Shown: positions 40,110 to 53,426 of the stretch, piece by piece
Layout of the letters: the number at the start of each line of letters is the position of its first letter
Position numbering within the stretch: position 1 is the first letter of the stretch
Source: Paramacrobiotus metropolitanus
Lineage: Eukaryota; Tardigrada; Eutardigrada; Parachela; Macrobiotidae
Direction: 5' to 3'
Assembly: GCF_019649055.1 (NCBI RefSeq)
Contig: NW_026570237.1
Coordinates: 496,001-560,000 of the forward strand
Length of the DNA: 64,000 nucleotides
Notes under the pieces: generated by a model
Databases searched by the model: none
Told to the model about the DNA's origin: nothing
The model's input: the letters and a program-made list of their open reading frames with translations, nothing else
Program-made: the position numbers and the translations under genes

Positions 40110-43100
40110 GAGTCCGTGCATAATGCCACGAACGTCGGTACGGAAAAACGACAGAATGACATTTTGCCAACCGCTGAAGTAACACCCGAATAGGAGGGAG
40201 GGATTCCGATTGCCACGAATAATTTGCAAGTGTCAGAGCGATGGTCGGCTGCGGAGATGATCGTATTGAAACAACTGGACGTACATATTTTTTTCTTCTC
40301 CGCATTATCCTGATAGCAAAATGCTGACTTATTATCGGCTTGCTTACTGTGGAGGTGTGGCTGCACCGGGGTTCTACGAAAAATTAAGATAATTTCCTGT
40401 GTTGCTTTGCCTGAGGAGTATGCGATCTGTCCCGTAATATACCGGCAAGTTGCTCTTCAATACCACTAGGAAACTGGTCGAAAAATAGCGACAGAGTTTA
40501 TGTATCGCATTTTAAACATATTCAGACCTTCGTGACAGACTATGCATACGTCATTGAAAATTGTGACTTGTGTAGAGGTGGTGGCGATATAGCGACGAAT
40601 CTTCATGCGACGCTCCAGTGGCAGTTTGGTCAATCAGGAGATGTTTGACATGTGTAACCGACCAAAACGTCCGCGTTGCTAAAGGAATTTAAATAGCTTG
40701 CACTAATGCTCCGAGCAACACTTTGAGATAATTCAAGTGCTGCTTCGTAATCGTATGAAAACCCCAGATTGTCAAATGAAATTCATGCCCGTTAATAAAA
40801 TTTTCGTGCTCATCTGTTTTTAAAATTTAATTCAATCTGCTTGCAAACATCGACCTGTTTCTACCTACTTCGACGCCTCCGAGAACGCAATCCTGGCTTC
40901 CAGCCAGCTTCGTTATTCGTTATCTCAGGATCTTAAAATTAATGTTTTTTTTAATTCGGTTATTCACTATTGTGATCCGGAAATGCAAACATTCGGTTAC
41001 CTTTTCCGTTTCGCTGCGCCCTATTGACCCTTCGGCTCCGGAGTTTTTTAGGGCTTTCCGCTCACTAGTAACTAGATAACAGTACTCAGAGGTGAACAGC
41101 TATTTCTGACTTGCTTTGCCACTCTTGTGCTTATTACACTTCTTAAAAAAATTTCCTAACTTATTTTATTTATCTTTGTATCAGCCAGCTGCCATGTGGC
41201 AGCTGTTATGCAAGTATACCTCAATTGTATTCAGGTGGTACTTCTGCTTTTACTTCCGGCGCGGCCAACGGAGCGATTAAACCGGATTGATTTTCCTGGA
41301 TTAACGCAATCGGCGCTTAGTCACAACTTGAAATTCCGTTGAGGGATTGATCAGTATTTTTAGAAATATCTTTCCCATTCTCTGTAACTTTTGATTCATG
41401 ACCCACAGGATTCCGGTGCCTTTTAGCAGACATTTTGCCTTCCCCTGATAACCATTTCTGCAGTGTTTCAAACCATATGATTGTACCATATGTGATTCTG
41501 CCCCGCGAAAAGGCATATCACTCAATCGCTTAAGGCAAAATTTTGAGATACCTCTTCAGGTACTAAGGATATTTTGTTTTTTTTTTGTTTATCGGGTCTT
41601 CATAAACGGACGAAGTATCCATAGGCTGTGCTGGATGCCAACCAGCGCCTCCTATAGCAACGCGCACTTCATCGCTGCTTGACATTCCAGCAATCTTTCG
41701 GCGTTTTTGTGAAGATTTTTTGCCTAAAGCTGAATAAGTAAAACAGCTGCGCGCCTACAGTGCATTAACATATAAATAATATCGCTTAATAGCAAAGATG
41801 AAAAAATAAAGAGAATTAAAATGGTAAATAAAGAAAATAATGAGGAAGATGATTTGGAGGAAAATTAGGAGGATGATAATAAAATAGGCCTAAATATTTC
41901 CGTATAAAGGTTTGAAAAACCAGGTTCAAAATATAAGGCATATCGTTTAACAGCAAAGATGTAAAAATTTGTTTCTCCTAAATCCACAGAGGAAGCGTCA
42001 TGTGATTTCATTGTAAAACGAAACGTTGACAGTATTGCCATTTTTGCTTTTCAATTATACCTTCCGGTGAGTTTGACAGTTGCTTCTCTTGAGCTCCATC
42101 CATCGGCGAAGTGCGTGAAGTGCCATCACTCGATACCACTGCCCATCGGAATCGAGTCTACATTTCCAGGTAAATCTTTCAACTTTCCCCTTTACTTGCG
42201 ATTCAATATCCACGCGAGCCTGGTGCTTTCTGAAACCCCTTTTGCTTACTTCGGTCAACTATTTACCGTGTATTACGGATTTCGGAAGAAGTCCACAGAG
42301 AATGCATCAGATCACATGAGAATAACACAATGTTATAACTCACCTGCCGGTAATACCGATTGTAATACCTTACCTTACCAATATGCTAAAGTAATACCAA
42401 AGTAATATCGAAATACTGCCAATGGAATACCTTACATTCAGATAGTAATACTTTACCTTCCGGCGCGACCAACGGAGCGCTAACATCGGTTTGGTTCTGC
42501 TTTGTTATCGCAACCGTGGTAATGCCAAATACGCTGCCGCATAAGAGCTACAGACTGGCTCTTTTTTCCATATGCCGCTGCCGGCTTGTCTTTATCTGGA
42601 AGGATATAGAGACATTCAGTGACTACGATATACAGGCAATCAGTAGGATTCCCCGCCCAGGTACCGTATCGTAGCGCCCGTGTGTGTTTTGCTGCCAAGA
42701 CGTATACGGAAATCACTGGTCTGTATGTATTAAACTTTAATGCAGAGTTGTTAGTGACTAGAGAGGTAGAAGTCGATACAAGTCAAGAGAACAAGATTAA
42801 CTCTTTAAGCTATCATGCAAGTATATTTATATCTTTCCGGCGGTAGCGGCGGCGGCGGTAGGGTTTTTGGGAGATATCGGGGGTCGGTACTTTTCCGTCA
42901 GCGGCATACTGATGTATGGTATACAGCGGCGTAATGTTGTGTACAATGTGGCGCAATGTGTAGCAGTAGTGTTGTACGGTATACAGCGACGTACAGCGGC
43001 GTAATGTGTAACACGCACCCCGGGCACGATGTCATGATGTTAAGCTCCTTCAAGCCGAATCCCTCCACCGTTCTCCAACCGGCATCCGCGAACCCCCGCC

Positions 43101-44209
43101 TCGTCGAGGTTGAGGAAGCCCATCTTCATACTGTTCTGATCTATGTTCCTTTAACCAAATGATGTATGCGCCTCTTTTCATTGAACACACGTCCACGCCC
43201 TAAACTGCTGGCGAATTCTCCATATCTCTCAAGCTGCCCAACATGGCTTTAAGCTGCACGACAATCTATTTCCCTTGCGATAGCCCTAATGCCTTCATCG
43301 TTTGGTCATTCTGGGCACACCACGGCCCTTGTCATTAGATATAAGGTCACTTAAGTCAGCAGTCCGACATTTGCGCAACTCCATGAAACAAGATTAGGTA
43401 CACTTGAAGATTCCGAATAGAATGCGTATTTCGAACCAACGCGCTCGAAGTTTTATGCCAACGACTTATTGCTTTCTTTTTCCACGGAAATAAATGCGGT
43501 AAAATTTAAAGACCGTGTTTTTTGGCTCTGATTCCTGATATTTCGCGATATATTCTAACAAATTCGAGAAAGCAAAATCTTCCCCAGTTATGTTACACCG
43601 AGTTGGTTGCGTAAACTCGAAATCAACTGATATCATCCGGAAATTAACCTGATATCATTAAACGTTTTGCCGCGAAATATATACCAGCATTTTTTGAAAC
43701 ACTTTTGATTTATACGAGGATTTTTCCTCGTGTTTCATTGTGTAATTTTTTTTGGCTGCTCAGACATCTGATAGCGCATCCCTAACTAGATGCTCTGACA
43801 GATTTAAACTAGATTTTACCGCGCGGTGATTATCCGGATATCCAAAGGAGAAAGCCGAAATAATTCACGCGCTAACATCTTGAAGTTTCTCATATATTCC
43901 CATTTGGATACACTCGGGTGATGTCGGGGGTTCATAATATACAATGATACGGGAAAACGGGTTAACGTAACGCCGCTTCGGTTTGAACGCTCAGTGTAAG
44001 CACAACTGTCAGCGCATTTTGGTAAAACCGTTTCCACAGAATGGCAAGCCAACGTACGACCGCATATGGGCAAATTCAACAAGATCCTCCTTACGCATGA
44101 GAAAAAGATCTTTTCATGGTGCCTTTTTGCTCTTACAAACCTGTGTTATTTCATGTCTTGAATTCTGTTGTCTTGGTGATTTTTAAAATATCTGAATATC
44201 TCTAGCCCA
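40110..44209. other. Intergenic with scattered repeats, no gene
   Basis: Direct repeats near 41247-41290 and 42450-42490 share CTTCCGGCGCG.CCAACGGAGCG. A purine-rich tract lies at 41820-41945. No open frame is convincing. Confidence 0.4.
42913..43012 (+). repeat. Minisatellite with GGTATACAGCGGCGTAATGT unit
   Basis: The unit and partial variants (GTACAGCGGCGTAATGTG, GTGGCGCAATGTG) repeat four or five times within 100 bp. Non-coding. Confidence 0.6.
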
Positions 44210-44377
44210 TGGACTCGGAGACTCGGGGCCGTAATTTTCAGGATAGTGTGGCATCTTCTAACGCCGAGTTCAACATTGCTGATCTAATTTTGCGTGATGC
44301 TGGTGTGTTGCCTGAAGTACGGGAAGGATTCATGAATTGCGGAATTTTTATTAAGAGCCGAATCAAGAGTGACTAGG
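44210..44377 (+). pseudogene. Short 55-codon frame, possible gene start
   Basis: The ATG at 44210 begins a protein-like frame (MDSETRGRNF, later FNIADLILRDAGVLPEVREG) that stops at 44375. A second protein-like phase follows (SREIFSEELVFPVADMVEIS), suggesting a decayed longer gene. No family recognised. Confidence 0.3.
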
Positions 44378-45886
44378 TGGTCCAGACTTATGAATGCCGA
44401 TTCACGTGAGATATTCTCGGAAGAACTAGTGTTTCCAGTAGCAGACATGGTCGAGATATCCGGTAACGCCGGTGGGTTGGTGGAAGTATGGTCCTCTCCG
44501 GGATGAGCGATTTAACAACAACCCATCCAAGACTTTCTGCTGGTCGCACACATCCCGGACTGAAGCATTCGCCGGCAAGAATATAAATTTAAGGTTGATC
44601 GTTTCGAAGTCCTGCAATTAAGCGCCGAAACGATTTTAGCTTTATAGTCGGCACTGTATTTCATGGACATCAGTGGATCATACCGGGCGCCTGAATTGAA
44701 CGGAACAAATAGCAGCATATGAATTATCCCGTCGCCAATGGGTGCGTTTTACCGCGTTTCCTCGCAGTCCATCACAACTGGAAGCGGTAGCACAGCGCAG
44801 AATTAGGCAGGAAATTCCGTCAGATCGTCAGCCCAACACATACGCCGGAACGTCGACCTCCTGGTCCGCCAGATAATCGACCAAAAAATCTGGGTCAAAA
44901 ATAGACATCTCCTCTAATACTCATAAATTAAACCGAATAATACATTCATATTTTAGGCATCTCAAGTGGTTCCACTGTGCGTTCTCGCTGAAACAGACAG
45001 ATGCCTGGGCGAAGACCCAAAAGAGGGTTCAACTGGGGCACGAAGTTACTTCGCTGGCACTGGTTAGAACACAGAATAACCTGGCGTGAGGAATTACCTG
45101 GCGTGAGGAATTGTGCTCCATGAATTACCTGTTCCAAGTTCCAATTGTTCCAAGTTCCAAGTGTCCCATGTGTCCCAGTTCCAAGTGTAAATTATTATTC
45201 AAGCAACCTATAATTAATTATGTAATGACATCCAACTCGAGCAAATCGGGTTCATCAACGTGCAATAATTATAACGATAGTTGACTATACTCTAAGCATA
45301 TAATCTTTTTAATTGACTTATATTTTTTTCTGTTCAAATGCTAGGTATAGCTACGTCCCTTTGTGTCATATTAGTATCCGTAGTACATAGCACATACTCT
45401 GTACATACATAGCACGAAACCTCATACTAATCCTTCTGAAAACTCTCTAATGAACGTAAGTGGCTCTCAGAATGAACGAACGCTGCCAAATCGCGGCCAT
45501 ATTACATAAGTACCTGAAGGACATTACAGTCTCAAGCAACTTATTTACATAACAAAAACATTGTAGAAGTAAAACTTCGTTATGTCATATGTCATATGTT
45601 TGTTCGTTCGACAAAACAGTTCTTATTAGTTAACTATGTCATGAGTCAGCGCGTTCCATAATCAGTTATCTAATTTTACTACATAGTTACCAAAAGTTAT
45701 GCAACAACTTTTTCGTTGGCACTTGTTCGGTCCCTTGCAACTTGAATTATGCCAGTGAACACCAAACGAGTGTCAATCGACGCGGTAGTCCATATAAAAC
45801 ATTATGGCTTTGCCAATTTGAAAACTTTTTTTTATTAGTGCAAGAATTGCTAATGCCAACTTAGTTGATTAGACCTTTTCACAATC
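44378..45886. other. Intergenic, upstream of the knuckle gene
   Basis: Apart from short decayed coding near 44390-44500, no gene is seen. A possible TATA element (CATATAAAAC) lies near 45793, about 95 bp before the ATG at 45887. Tandem TTCCAAGT units occur at 45130-45190. Confidence 0.4.
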
Positions 45887-46375
45887 ATGACTCATTGCTT
45901 TAACTTCGGTCGGTGGGGCCATCGCTGTGCAGATTGCCCATTCCCACCTTGCTGCTTTAACTGTCACAGCGCAGGGCACATAGCTCAGGAATGTGACCTC
46001 GATCCTCAAGAATACGATAACAACGATCATGACAATACAGAGAAGTGCGAGAATTGTTTAAATTGTGGTGGTTGGGGACACCATTTTGCGGTCTGTCCAT
46101 CTCCCCGCACCTGCTTCAGTTGTCACAACAAAGGTCTTGAAGCAAGCCAGTGTACTATCCATCCCAGTAAATACGTTACGTATGAATACGATGATGAGGG
46201 AGACAAGTACGATAGCCAAGACAGTGAGCCAATTTATGGATCTGATCACTGCTATTTTTGCCCCAATTGCAAAAAGCCCAGCCTGGAAATCTCAGATGCA
46301 TGCTATGAGGAAATTCGATGTAAGCGCTGTCAATTTTATGCACATGATTCGAGCCTATGCGAATGTACACAGTAA
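45887..46375 (+). CDS. Five-unit CCHC zinc-knuckle protein
   Basis: An intact 162-codon frame starts with MTHCFNFGRWGH. Five knuckle-like units follow CX2CX4HX4C. Unit 1 has Phe for the second Cys, unit 2 (CFNCHSAGHIAQEC) and unit 3 (CLNCGGWGHHFAVC) are intact, unit 4 has Leu for His, and unit 5 (CKRCQFYAHDSSLC) is intact. Extra Cys pairs (CENC, CYFCPNC) lie between units, with acidic Asp/Asn-rich linkers. Such arrays bind single-stranded nucleic acid, as in CNBP-type proteins and Gag nucleocapsids. There is no adjoining gag or LTR, so a cellular or domesticated gene is possible. This is the best preserved single gene in the 36-58 kb part. Confidence 0.75.
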   Translation: MTHCFNFGRWGHRCADCPFPPCCFNCHSAGHIAQECDLDPQEYDNNDHDNTEKCENCLNCGGWGHHFAVCPSPRTCFSCHNKGLEASQCTIHPSKYVTYEYDDEGDKYDSQDSEPIYGSDHCYFCPNCKKPSLEISDACYEEIRCKRCQFYAHDSSLCECTQ

Positions 46376-49300
46376 TTGCACACAATGGTAAGTCGGACTA
46401 GTGCCTCTGGTAATACTATTTTTGAAAAATGTTTAAAAGAAAAATCAAATCGTAATTCCGCAGTATTTAATTTGAAGCAACACACTCGATAAAAATATAA
46501 AAAATGCGATACATTATGTTTTATTTTGATTAAAAGATCCAAATGATAGTTAAACTTATTGTGATATTTTTTTTCCCGTGCCGTTTATTACATTGCAGCC
46601 AAAAGATCGCATTAGCGACAGATTTTATCTCATTTAGTAAAAATCGCATTGGGGACACAGACGCTAACCAACTTACGTGAAAACTGGGACTAAATTACGG
46701 AGTAATATATTCCCTTGCACAACTCCACAGTATAGATTTACAGACATACATTTACCTAGACTGGTTTCTTCACAAAAACAATTTGCTCCGATAAATTTTT
46801 CCCTTCAACGAATACTATTATAATAACACCATAATATAAACAGAAAGAAAGCCATCCTAAAATTTGTCGTATATTGATGTCAACAAACAGATTACAGTGG
46901 TGACGTTGTTTTACCGTATGATTCCCGAGGGCGATACCAAGATGCTAGGGCTGCTGCGTGCTATGGCCAGCAGCAGCAATAGCGTTTTTTTGCTTAACAG
47001 GTCCGTGAATGTGGCGCTACTTAGCTTAGCCTGGCTACCTCGGTATATCGACCTACGATATGGTTCATAATATATTTTGCTCCAACAAATATTGTTTCCA
47101 GGGTGGTAAAGGCAAGAACGAATGCGCGGATCGCTGTTCCTTGGTGGCGTGCTGCTTGTCGACGAAGGCGAATATAGTTGGCCACGCCATCGCGTTTGTT
47201 CTAGTGTGCTAGTAAAAGTTCCGTCCGTTGTTACCGGACACAACATCTTCGCGTTCCGAAACCCGTGAAGTAGATAGCTGGCAGTCTACTGGTGCAGCTC
47301 GTGAGCGAGTTACTCTGAAAGTGACAAGATCTGCTGCCGATCTGAGATGATATCCCACTATATGATCGCTCGATCTCTCCGCTAGAGCCGTCTAGCCAGA
47401 TCCTATTTCCTGATCGGTCCGGCATTTCTAGAAACAAACAGCCAATTACCTTTGTCTTATGGGCATCGCTGCAATTCCAGTAGCCATGCAAATCCTTGAG
47501 CGCTGGCTCTAGAACGCGAAAGCACAAGCGGCTAACAAAAAGTAGCTGCTGCGTAACTGCGCAAACTTTGCAGATCCATACTTGTCCAACACAATATCTC
47601 CCCAAAATTATTCTTGAAATGACACAGAGAGATCTGAACCGTCAGGCTCGTCGGCTGTATCGCAAAAAGTGCAACTATATATATATCAACGCCCAGATAC
47701 GGGAAAAGATCCAAAGGAACTTGAATTTGCCCAGCTAAAGCACTCATAATCTCACAGAAGCCCTTCCTTCGATACTTTCTTTAAGGCCTAGCACTTTCAC
47801 ATCCTTGGCCTGCCGTGTACGCATCATGACTGGCGAGATAAAAGCACGATAGGACGCCATTTCAAAACCTGAGAAATCGAGTTAAACTTTTTGATTTTAA
47901 AAATGGGCGCAAGCAAAATTCACGACTCTGCTCGCTTCAAAGGATATCGGATAGGGGTGTAGAAATAGCCTAAATAGACTGTTGAGATAGCCTGGATTGC
48001 CATATCTAATGAGTTTTGGCAATTGACTAAATAAAAAAATTTAAAGGCTGCAACGCCTGGGGGTCAAAGGTTAATCCCGCCCGGTGTGCGCATATATAAA
48101 GGTCAAAGATCACCAAGCTGGTGGCAATATGTAAGTGCATACTTGCGGTACATACCATCTGTACATACGTATTGCATTGTATTTTAAACCGGAATCTGGT
48201 GTCAGTTAACAAATCTCACACGTCCTCAATGGGCTGCACTCAGGACTGGTAACAGAATTTACATTACAGCAAGTTATCGAGCATAGTGTTCGCCTGCTCA
48301 GTCTCACGGTCTTACTGTCGTAGATATTTTTTTACTGCACATTTGCATTTTGTTATTGCTTCGCCCTCACCCGTAGGTTAATCTGACGAATACTCCGAAG
48401 ACCAGACTGGCAAAATAAACAGGATAAATTGAGCAGCAACAAGATGCAACTGAAAATTCGAGTCAACCGTTTCCAAAACAACCGCATCCCATACTGGCAA
48501 CGCCAACCGCCGCGAGGCGGTTTTGCGTTTGAAGTTCAAATTCGTGGTGGTGATCGGATGTTGTGGGGTGGCTCGCGCGGCATGCATATATTATCCGTCT
48601 TTAATTTACCGCCGTGGGCAGCATCTAGTAGACCAAAAGCATTCCATGCATCATTGATGATAATCCTCACTTCTCGATCCTATTTACTGAACTTATTTGT
48701 GCATGATTCAACTTTCTATTTTCCGTTTTGCGAGATTAAGTTTTGTTGTAGTTAAAAGTCTTCAATTTTTAGACTGGCACTCGATTGGGCACACACACGA
48801 TTGCAGACATGCTGCATACTGAATTGGTGATGAGCGGATGCTCACGTTCGACGTTCAGGCTGTTAGCCATCAGTCCATTCTGGTCTGCTTACTACGCATT
48901 GTCGGTGTATTATTTCCTGAGAGTTCGTCCGCTGAGTCCGAAGCATGTAGTGTGCCGGTAACAGAAATACAACAGTACCACAATCCCGTCTGTAGCACAC
49001 AGAATGGTACTGTATTTGAGTATGTTGGAGAGCAGGGAACGGAAAGCGGCTGTTAACCTTCGATCGTATTTGCGCTATATGTTGTTATCGACGGGCTCAA
49101 TTGTGCATTAGCCTGGCATCGATTTTTTTGGCCTTTTGTCGTATGCGCAGTCGGCTCTTTTGTTGTTTTGGAAATAACAACGCTAGGTGGGAAACTGAGT
49201 GGCGTTATAATATTATATCTGTTAATGAAATAATATGAAAAGAAAGCACATCGGTCCGTTATCCAAGAAAAAGTTCTGCCGGTTTTTAGTCAGGATTCAG

Positions 49301-49841
49301 GATGTTTCAGTCATGGAAATGGGCTAAACAGCCAATATGAGGTTAGAATCGGGCGGGGGGTGAAACATGGCAATGGCATGACAGGCAATAAAACCCACAG
49401 CCTTTGGATATTAGCTAGCGATAAATGGTGGCAGATAAAAGAATCCATGTGGCACTGTTCCTCCACAAATCCGCCGACATAGACTGATTGGCGATCATGC
49501 AACAAAAGTGCATAGCGCTGAATTACCTGTTGTAGTAGATCAGGTGTGAAGTGTAAATATGCAAGTACTGCGCAAATAAGTTTTCATATAAAGGTCATAT
49601 TGTTTAAATACCAGAATTCGCTGCATTTGCACTTGCAGGCAGCTGCAGCTGACTAGAAGTGATTTTCTCAATAAATGTCTGCATTAACACGTAGGATTAT
49701 GAAAAGTGCACTGGACTTCATTTACGTGCAGCTGGGGTACACAAAAGCTTTTACCCAGGAACTAGAAGCAAGGCATGCAGAGAAGCAAGGCATGCAGAGC
49801 ATAGTCACTAGGCAATCAGAGAAACGGACCTCCTCAATAGA
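46376..49841. other. Intergenic, no supported gene
   Basis: Minus-strand frames at 46911-47246 and 47231-47605 are the longest and overlap in different phases, but show no named motif. The frame at 48429-48755 lacks motifs too. AT-rich overall. Confidence 0.35.
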
Positions 49842-49952
49842 CTAGGAAATTTCGGAGAAAATTACCAAACTGAGATGACTGAAAGCGGATGCAGTTTTGT
49901 CGGTGAAGACACACTTACTGGTATCAATGCGAACAGCTTTCATCAGCGTTGA
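49842..49952 (+). pseudogene. Fragment of an unidentified gene family (copy 2)
   Basis: Reads LGNFGENYQTEMTESGCSFV and on to a TGA at 49950, related to 19454-19606. The downstream similarity (DWLNWLRLKSEPL) continues in another phase. Both copies are dead; their separation of about 30 kb shows the family is dispersed. Confidence 0.4.
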
Positions 49953-51168
49953 CTGGCTCAATTGGCTTCGTCTTAAGAGTGAACCTCTGCGTGACATGCA
50001 AACTGATTACAGGCAGAAATTTTGAACCTGTAATATTAGCACCCACTTTTCTTATCCAGGGAAATACGGTCCTTTTTTTAACTTTTATTGACGACGTGTG
50101 ACTCGCTTTTCCGGTTTCCGATTTCATCTGCATGGGTGATAGATGGAGTCGAATGGTAGTTGGTAAGTTCTAGAGATCCACATTAGTTTTTTATATGTTA
50201 ACAATTTGCATAAGAACGCCGAAAGGTAATTTCCGAACCTGAGAAAATACGGAGGTCTGACCCGGCAGCTGCGCCAATGTGACCTCTTCGTAAGTACATG
50301 GTTACTTCCGAGGTCACGGTTCGTAGTCATCTTTCCCCCACGGTAGGCGTTTCTTTGAATTGCCCGAAACTTTCGTTTTTGATCATCTTCTCGCCATTAC
50401 GTAATAATCGTTCGTCTTCAACATGGAAAAACCCTGTGCGTGTGTCCTCCTAACAAATCCTCATTTGTCCTCAACAAAAAATTTCCCGAAATTTTGCCTT
50501 ATTACAGCTTCCGACTATCGCCGATTATCCATTTGACTTCTAACAGGTTGTTTCAGAAGGGCTAATTGGCTGCGTAGCTATTCCGCGAGCTCATTCACGC
50601 GGAAATCGCTTTTTTCTGCTCAGTTAGTCTCAACGCTTAAATCTCTTCTGGCAGCTCCTCCTGTCCTTCGTGAACGGTTGAGAACACTTCGTTGGCGGAA
50701 ACGTTATTGCTGTAGCCCATTCTGCAAATTGCTGATGCTGTCTGTGATGCCAAACGGTGTGAAATGAAGAAGTGAAATTTTGTATGCACGTCAAACTACC
50801 ATCTCCATCCTTGCAAAGTCGGAATATCGCGGACACGATGGAATGTTGTATTCCACCATGTTTATGGTTTTGATAGTCGTTAGAACGTTCATATTTGACT
50901 TCAAATTGACAAGAAGCAACATTTCTATATGAAAAAGTAGAAAAAACTAAATGTATGTAGGCAATCTGTTTATTGGGCGCTTCAATGTTAAGCAGTATGC
51001 GATCGATGTTGACGCAACGTTTTAAAATTTCGAGGCTTGCAAACGGCAGCAGGTCGCAGATGGAAAAAATTTCTCACAAATCCTGGCTGACTTTTTAAAC
51101 CAAACTGAAAATCGTCTGCATCTCACCGTTATAACAAGGTTATAACAGAATCTGACCATAGTTCCGAA
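49953..51168. other. Intergenic, nothing recognised
   Basis: Short minus-strand frames (49924-50133, 50124-50330, 50630-50836) have no motifs. No repeats noted. Confidence 0.35.
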
Positions 51169-52850
51169 ATGTTTTTCCCAACTGAATATCAGAAAAAAGA
51201 TATAAGCAGCCCAGAATTCTGGAATAAAATTTATTTTGGAAAGCAGTTGACAGATGACGAAAAAAATAATTTTATTGAAGTTCTCAAAAAGTGTCCTAGT
51301 GTTTTACCGATAGGTGATGATACATTAGGATCATGCACTTTGAATGTTTTTCATGAAATCGATACAAGCGACCATGCTCCTATTTGTTGTCTGTTAAGAG
51401 GGTAGTCAGTGGGAACTGAAGGAAATTACAAGTCAAGTGAAGGAAGGACAGCTTCAAAAAGGCGTCGTCGAGCCGAGCGACTCTGAATGGTCGTCTAATA
51501 TTGTTCTCGTTGCCACGAAAATCCTGGCGGGCCAGACACCGTCATGGAGGCTAGCTAAAAATTACAAACCGCTGAACGCTTTAACTAAATTTTGTAAAAA
51601 TCCAGTCCTAAATCTCTTAGTTTTATTGGATCATTTAGGCGGACGTGCACTGTTTAAACGACTAGACCTATCGGCTGGGACTGGAATATTTTTGTTCACC
51701 CGCGAGATAGACCCAAGACTGCATTTAGACTACCAGGACCCGAGGGCGGAGTGTTTCAGTTCAAAAGATTACCCTTTGGTCTCCAAGGTGGACCGGGTAC
51801 TTTAACTATGGGGGTGAATGTTATTTTCGCGGATATAGCGCTTAAATTTGTTTTACCCTATTCTGATGACTTTACTGTCTATGACGCCTGTATGTAGGAT
51901 CATCCGTTTACATTTTGGAGAGGTGGTTAGCCGCATAGCGGCAGCTAAGCCATAAACTAAAACTGTGCAAATATGCAACTGCACAGATAAAATAATTTTT
52001 TCGGGATATTTAGTTTCCAAAGAGTCCAAATCCAGACAGAGTGAAGACTAATTCAAAAAACGGTACCTCCAAATACTGTGACGAGGCTTAAAAGTTTTTG
52101 TGTTCAACTGGATATTCTCGAAAATTCTGTGCAGCCGTTGATTCCATATTCTACGCTCATGAACCTGTCAGTCTGATCACAGTGCTACATAATGTATCGT
52201 TCTCCTATGCATATCTAATGTGCTCTTGTATTCGCTACATCATCTATCGTTCTAACTACGATATATCCGCGCGAACATGTGTTCATAATGAAGCTTACGA
52301 AAAGCCCCGTTACAATTCATAAAAGATTATACCACAATAGTAGATCCGCTAAATCAGCCCACCTGCAAGGATAGAAATTTCTTATGGGCCGCAAGCCACC
52401 ATATCGCTTTCGACACATTAAAGGACAGTCTTGTGAACTGTCCGATCTTATTATTTTTCGACAATAAATTACCTCCAGAATTGCACACGGATGCGAGCGT
52501 GTCGGTTTAGAAGCGGTACTGGTACAAGTGCAAAAAGGCGATTCACATGTGATTGCGTATGCTAGCAGATCGCTATCAAAGTATGAACGTAACTACGGTG
52601 CCACGCTCCTGGAACTGCTAGCGGTAATATACGGAATTGAAAAGTTCCATTCCTATTTACCAGGAGGGTGACCTTTTAAAGTAATTACCGACTGCTCGGC
52701 AGTAGGTTATTTTTTTAAAGGAAAGGATGTAAACCCTAGGTTAACGAGATGGTTACTAAGATTACATCCGTATAACTTTGAAACAGTGTATAGAAAAGGC
52801 TCAAAAAATATGATCACCGATTGCATTTCCATATCAAGTACATATTGCTG
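51169..52850 (+). pseudogene. Ty3-type pol relic A (RT and RNase H)
   Basis: Plus-strand coding gives FHEIDTSDHAPICC (the usual pre-RT block), then KGVVEPSDSEWSSNIVLV, then KRLDLSAG. A YSDD active-site box lies near 51860. After a gap comes the RNase H region with VIAYASRSLSKYERNY (about 52550-52600), FKVITDCSAVGYFF and RLTRWLLRLHPYNF. Several frame breaks and internal deletions make it inactive. This is the RT/RNase H pair that the 12-kb LTR element lacks. Divergence and decay argue that this copy is not its helper. Confidence 0.75.
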
Positions 52851-53426
52851 ATCGCGATCCAGGGGAATGGGGTCAGATGTAGGCTGCGCATTAAGGACGC
52901 TGTCGAAATCAAAATCGAAAAATGGTGGAAACTCAAACTGAAAAAAAAATTATCAATTCTAACAACAAGATGCAAAATGAATGCTAGTAACAAGATTTGG
53001 TAACTGATTCTTAAAGTGATGTATGGTAAGAGCTGAATAGCGCTAGCTTCACCCCCTTGCCTGCTCTGCTACTGTCTGGTTACGTCACATTGGTAACGAG
53101 TGAAGTTCAAATTTAAAAGAGCGGGATCACCATCACGGCAATTTTAATGGCGGAGTACACGTACTAACACTCCTTGAAATCTGATGAAAATTTGTGGTTT
53201 CACTAATAATTATTAGCAACGCTTACTTCATAATTAATTCGCGCATGTTGTTTTAAAGCTGTTGGTTCGAAAACATTCTTGAATTGTATCGACTGTCTTA
53301 CGAGAATCCAGTATATGCTTTTTCTGAATAACTACAGACGCATACCGTACAAAACAAACTGACCCGCCGTTCTCCCGCTGGAAGTATCTCCTTCTAACTT
53401 TTTGAAACAAAACAATCAAGTCTAGC

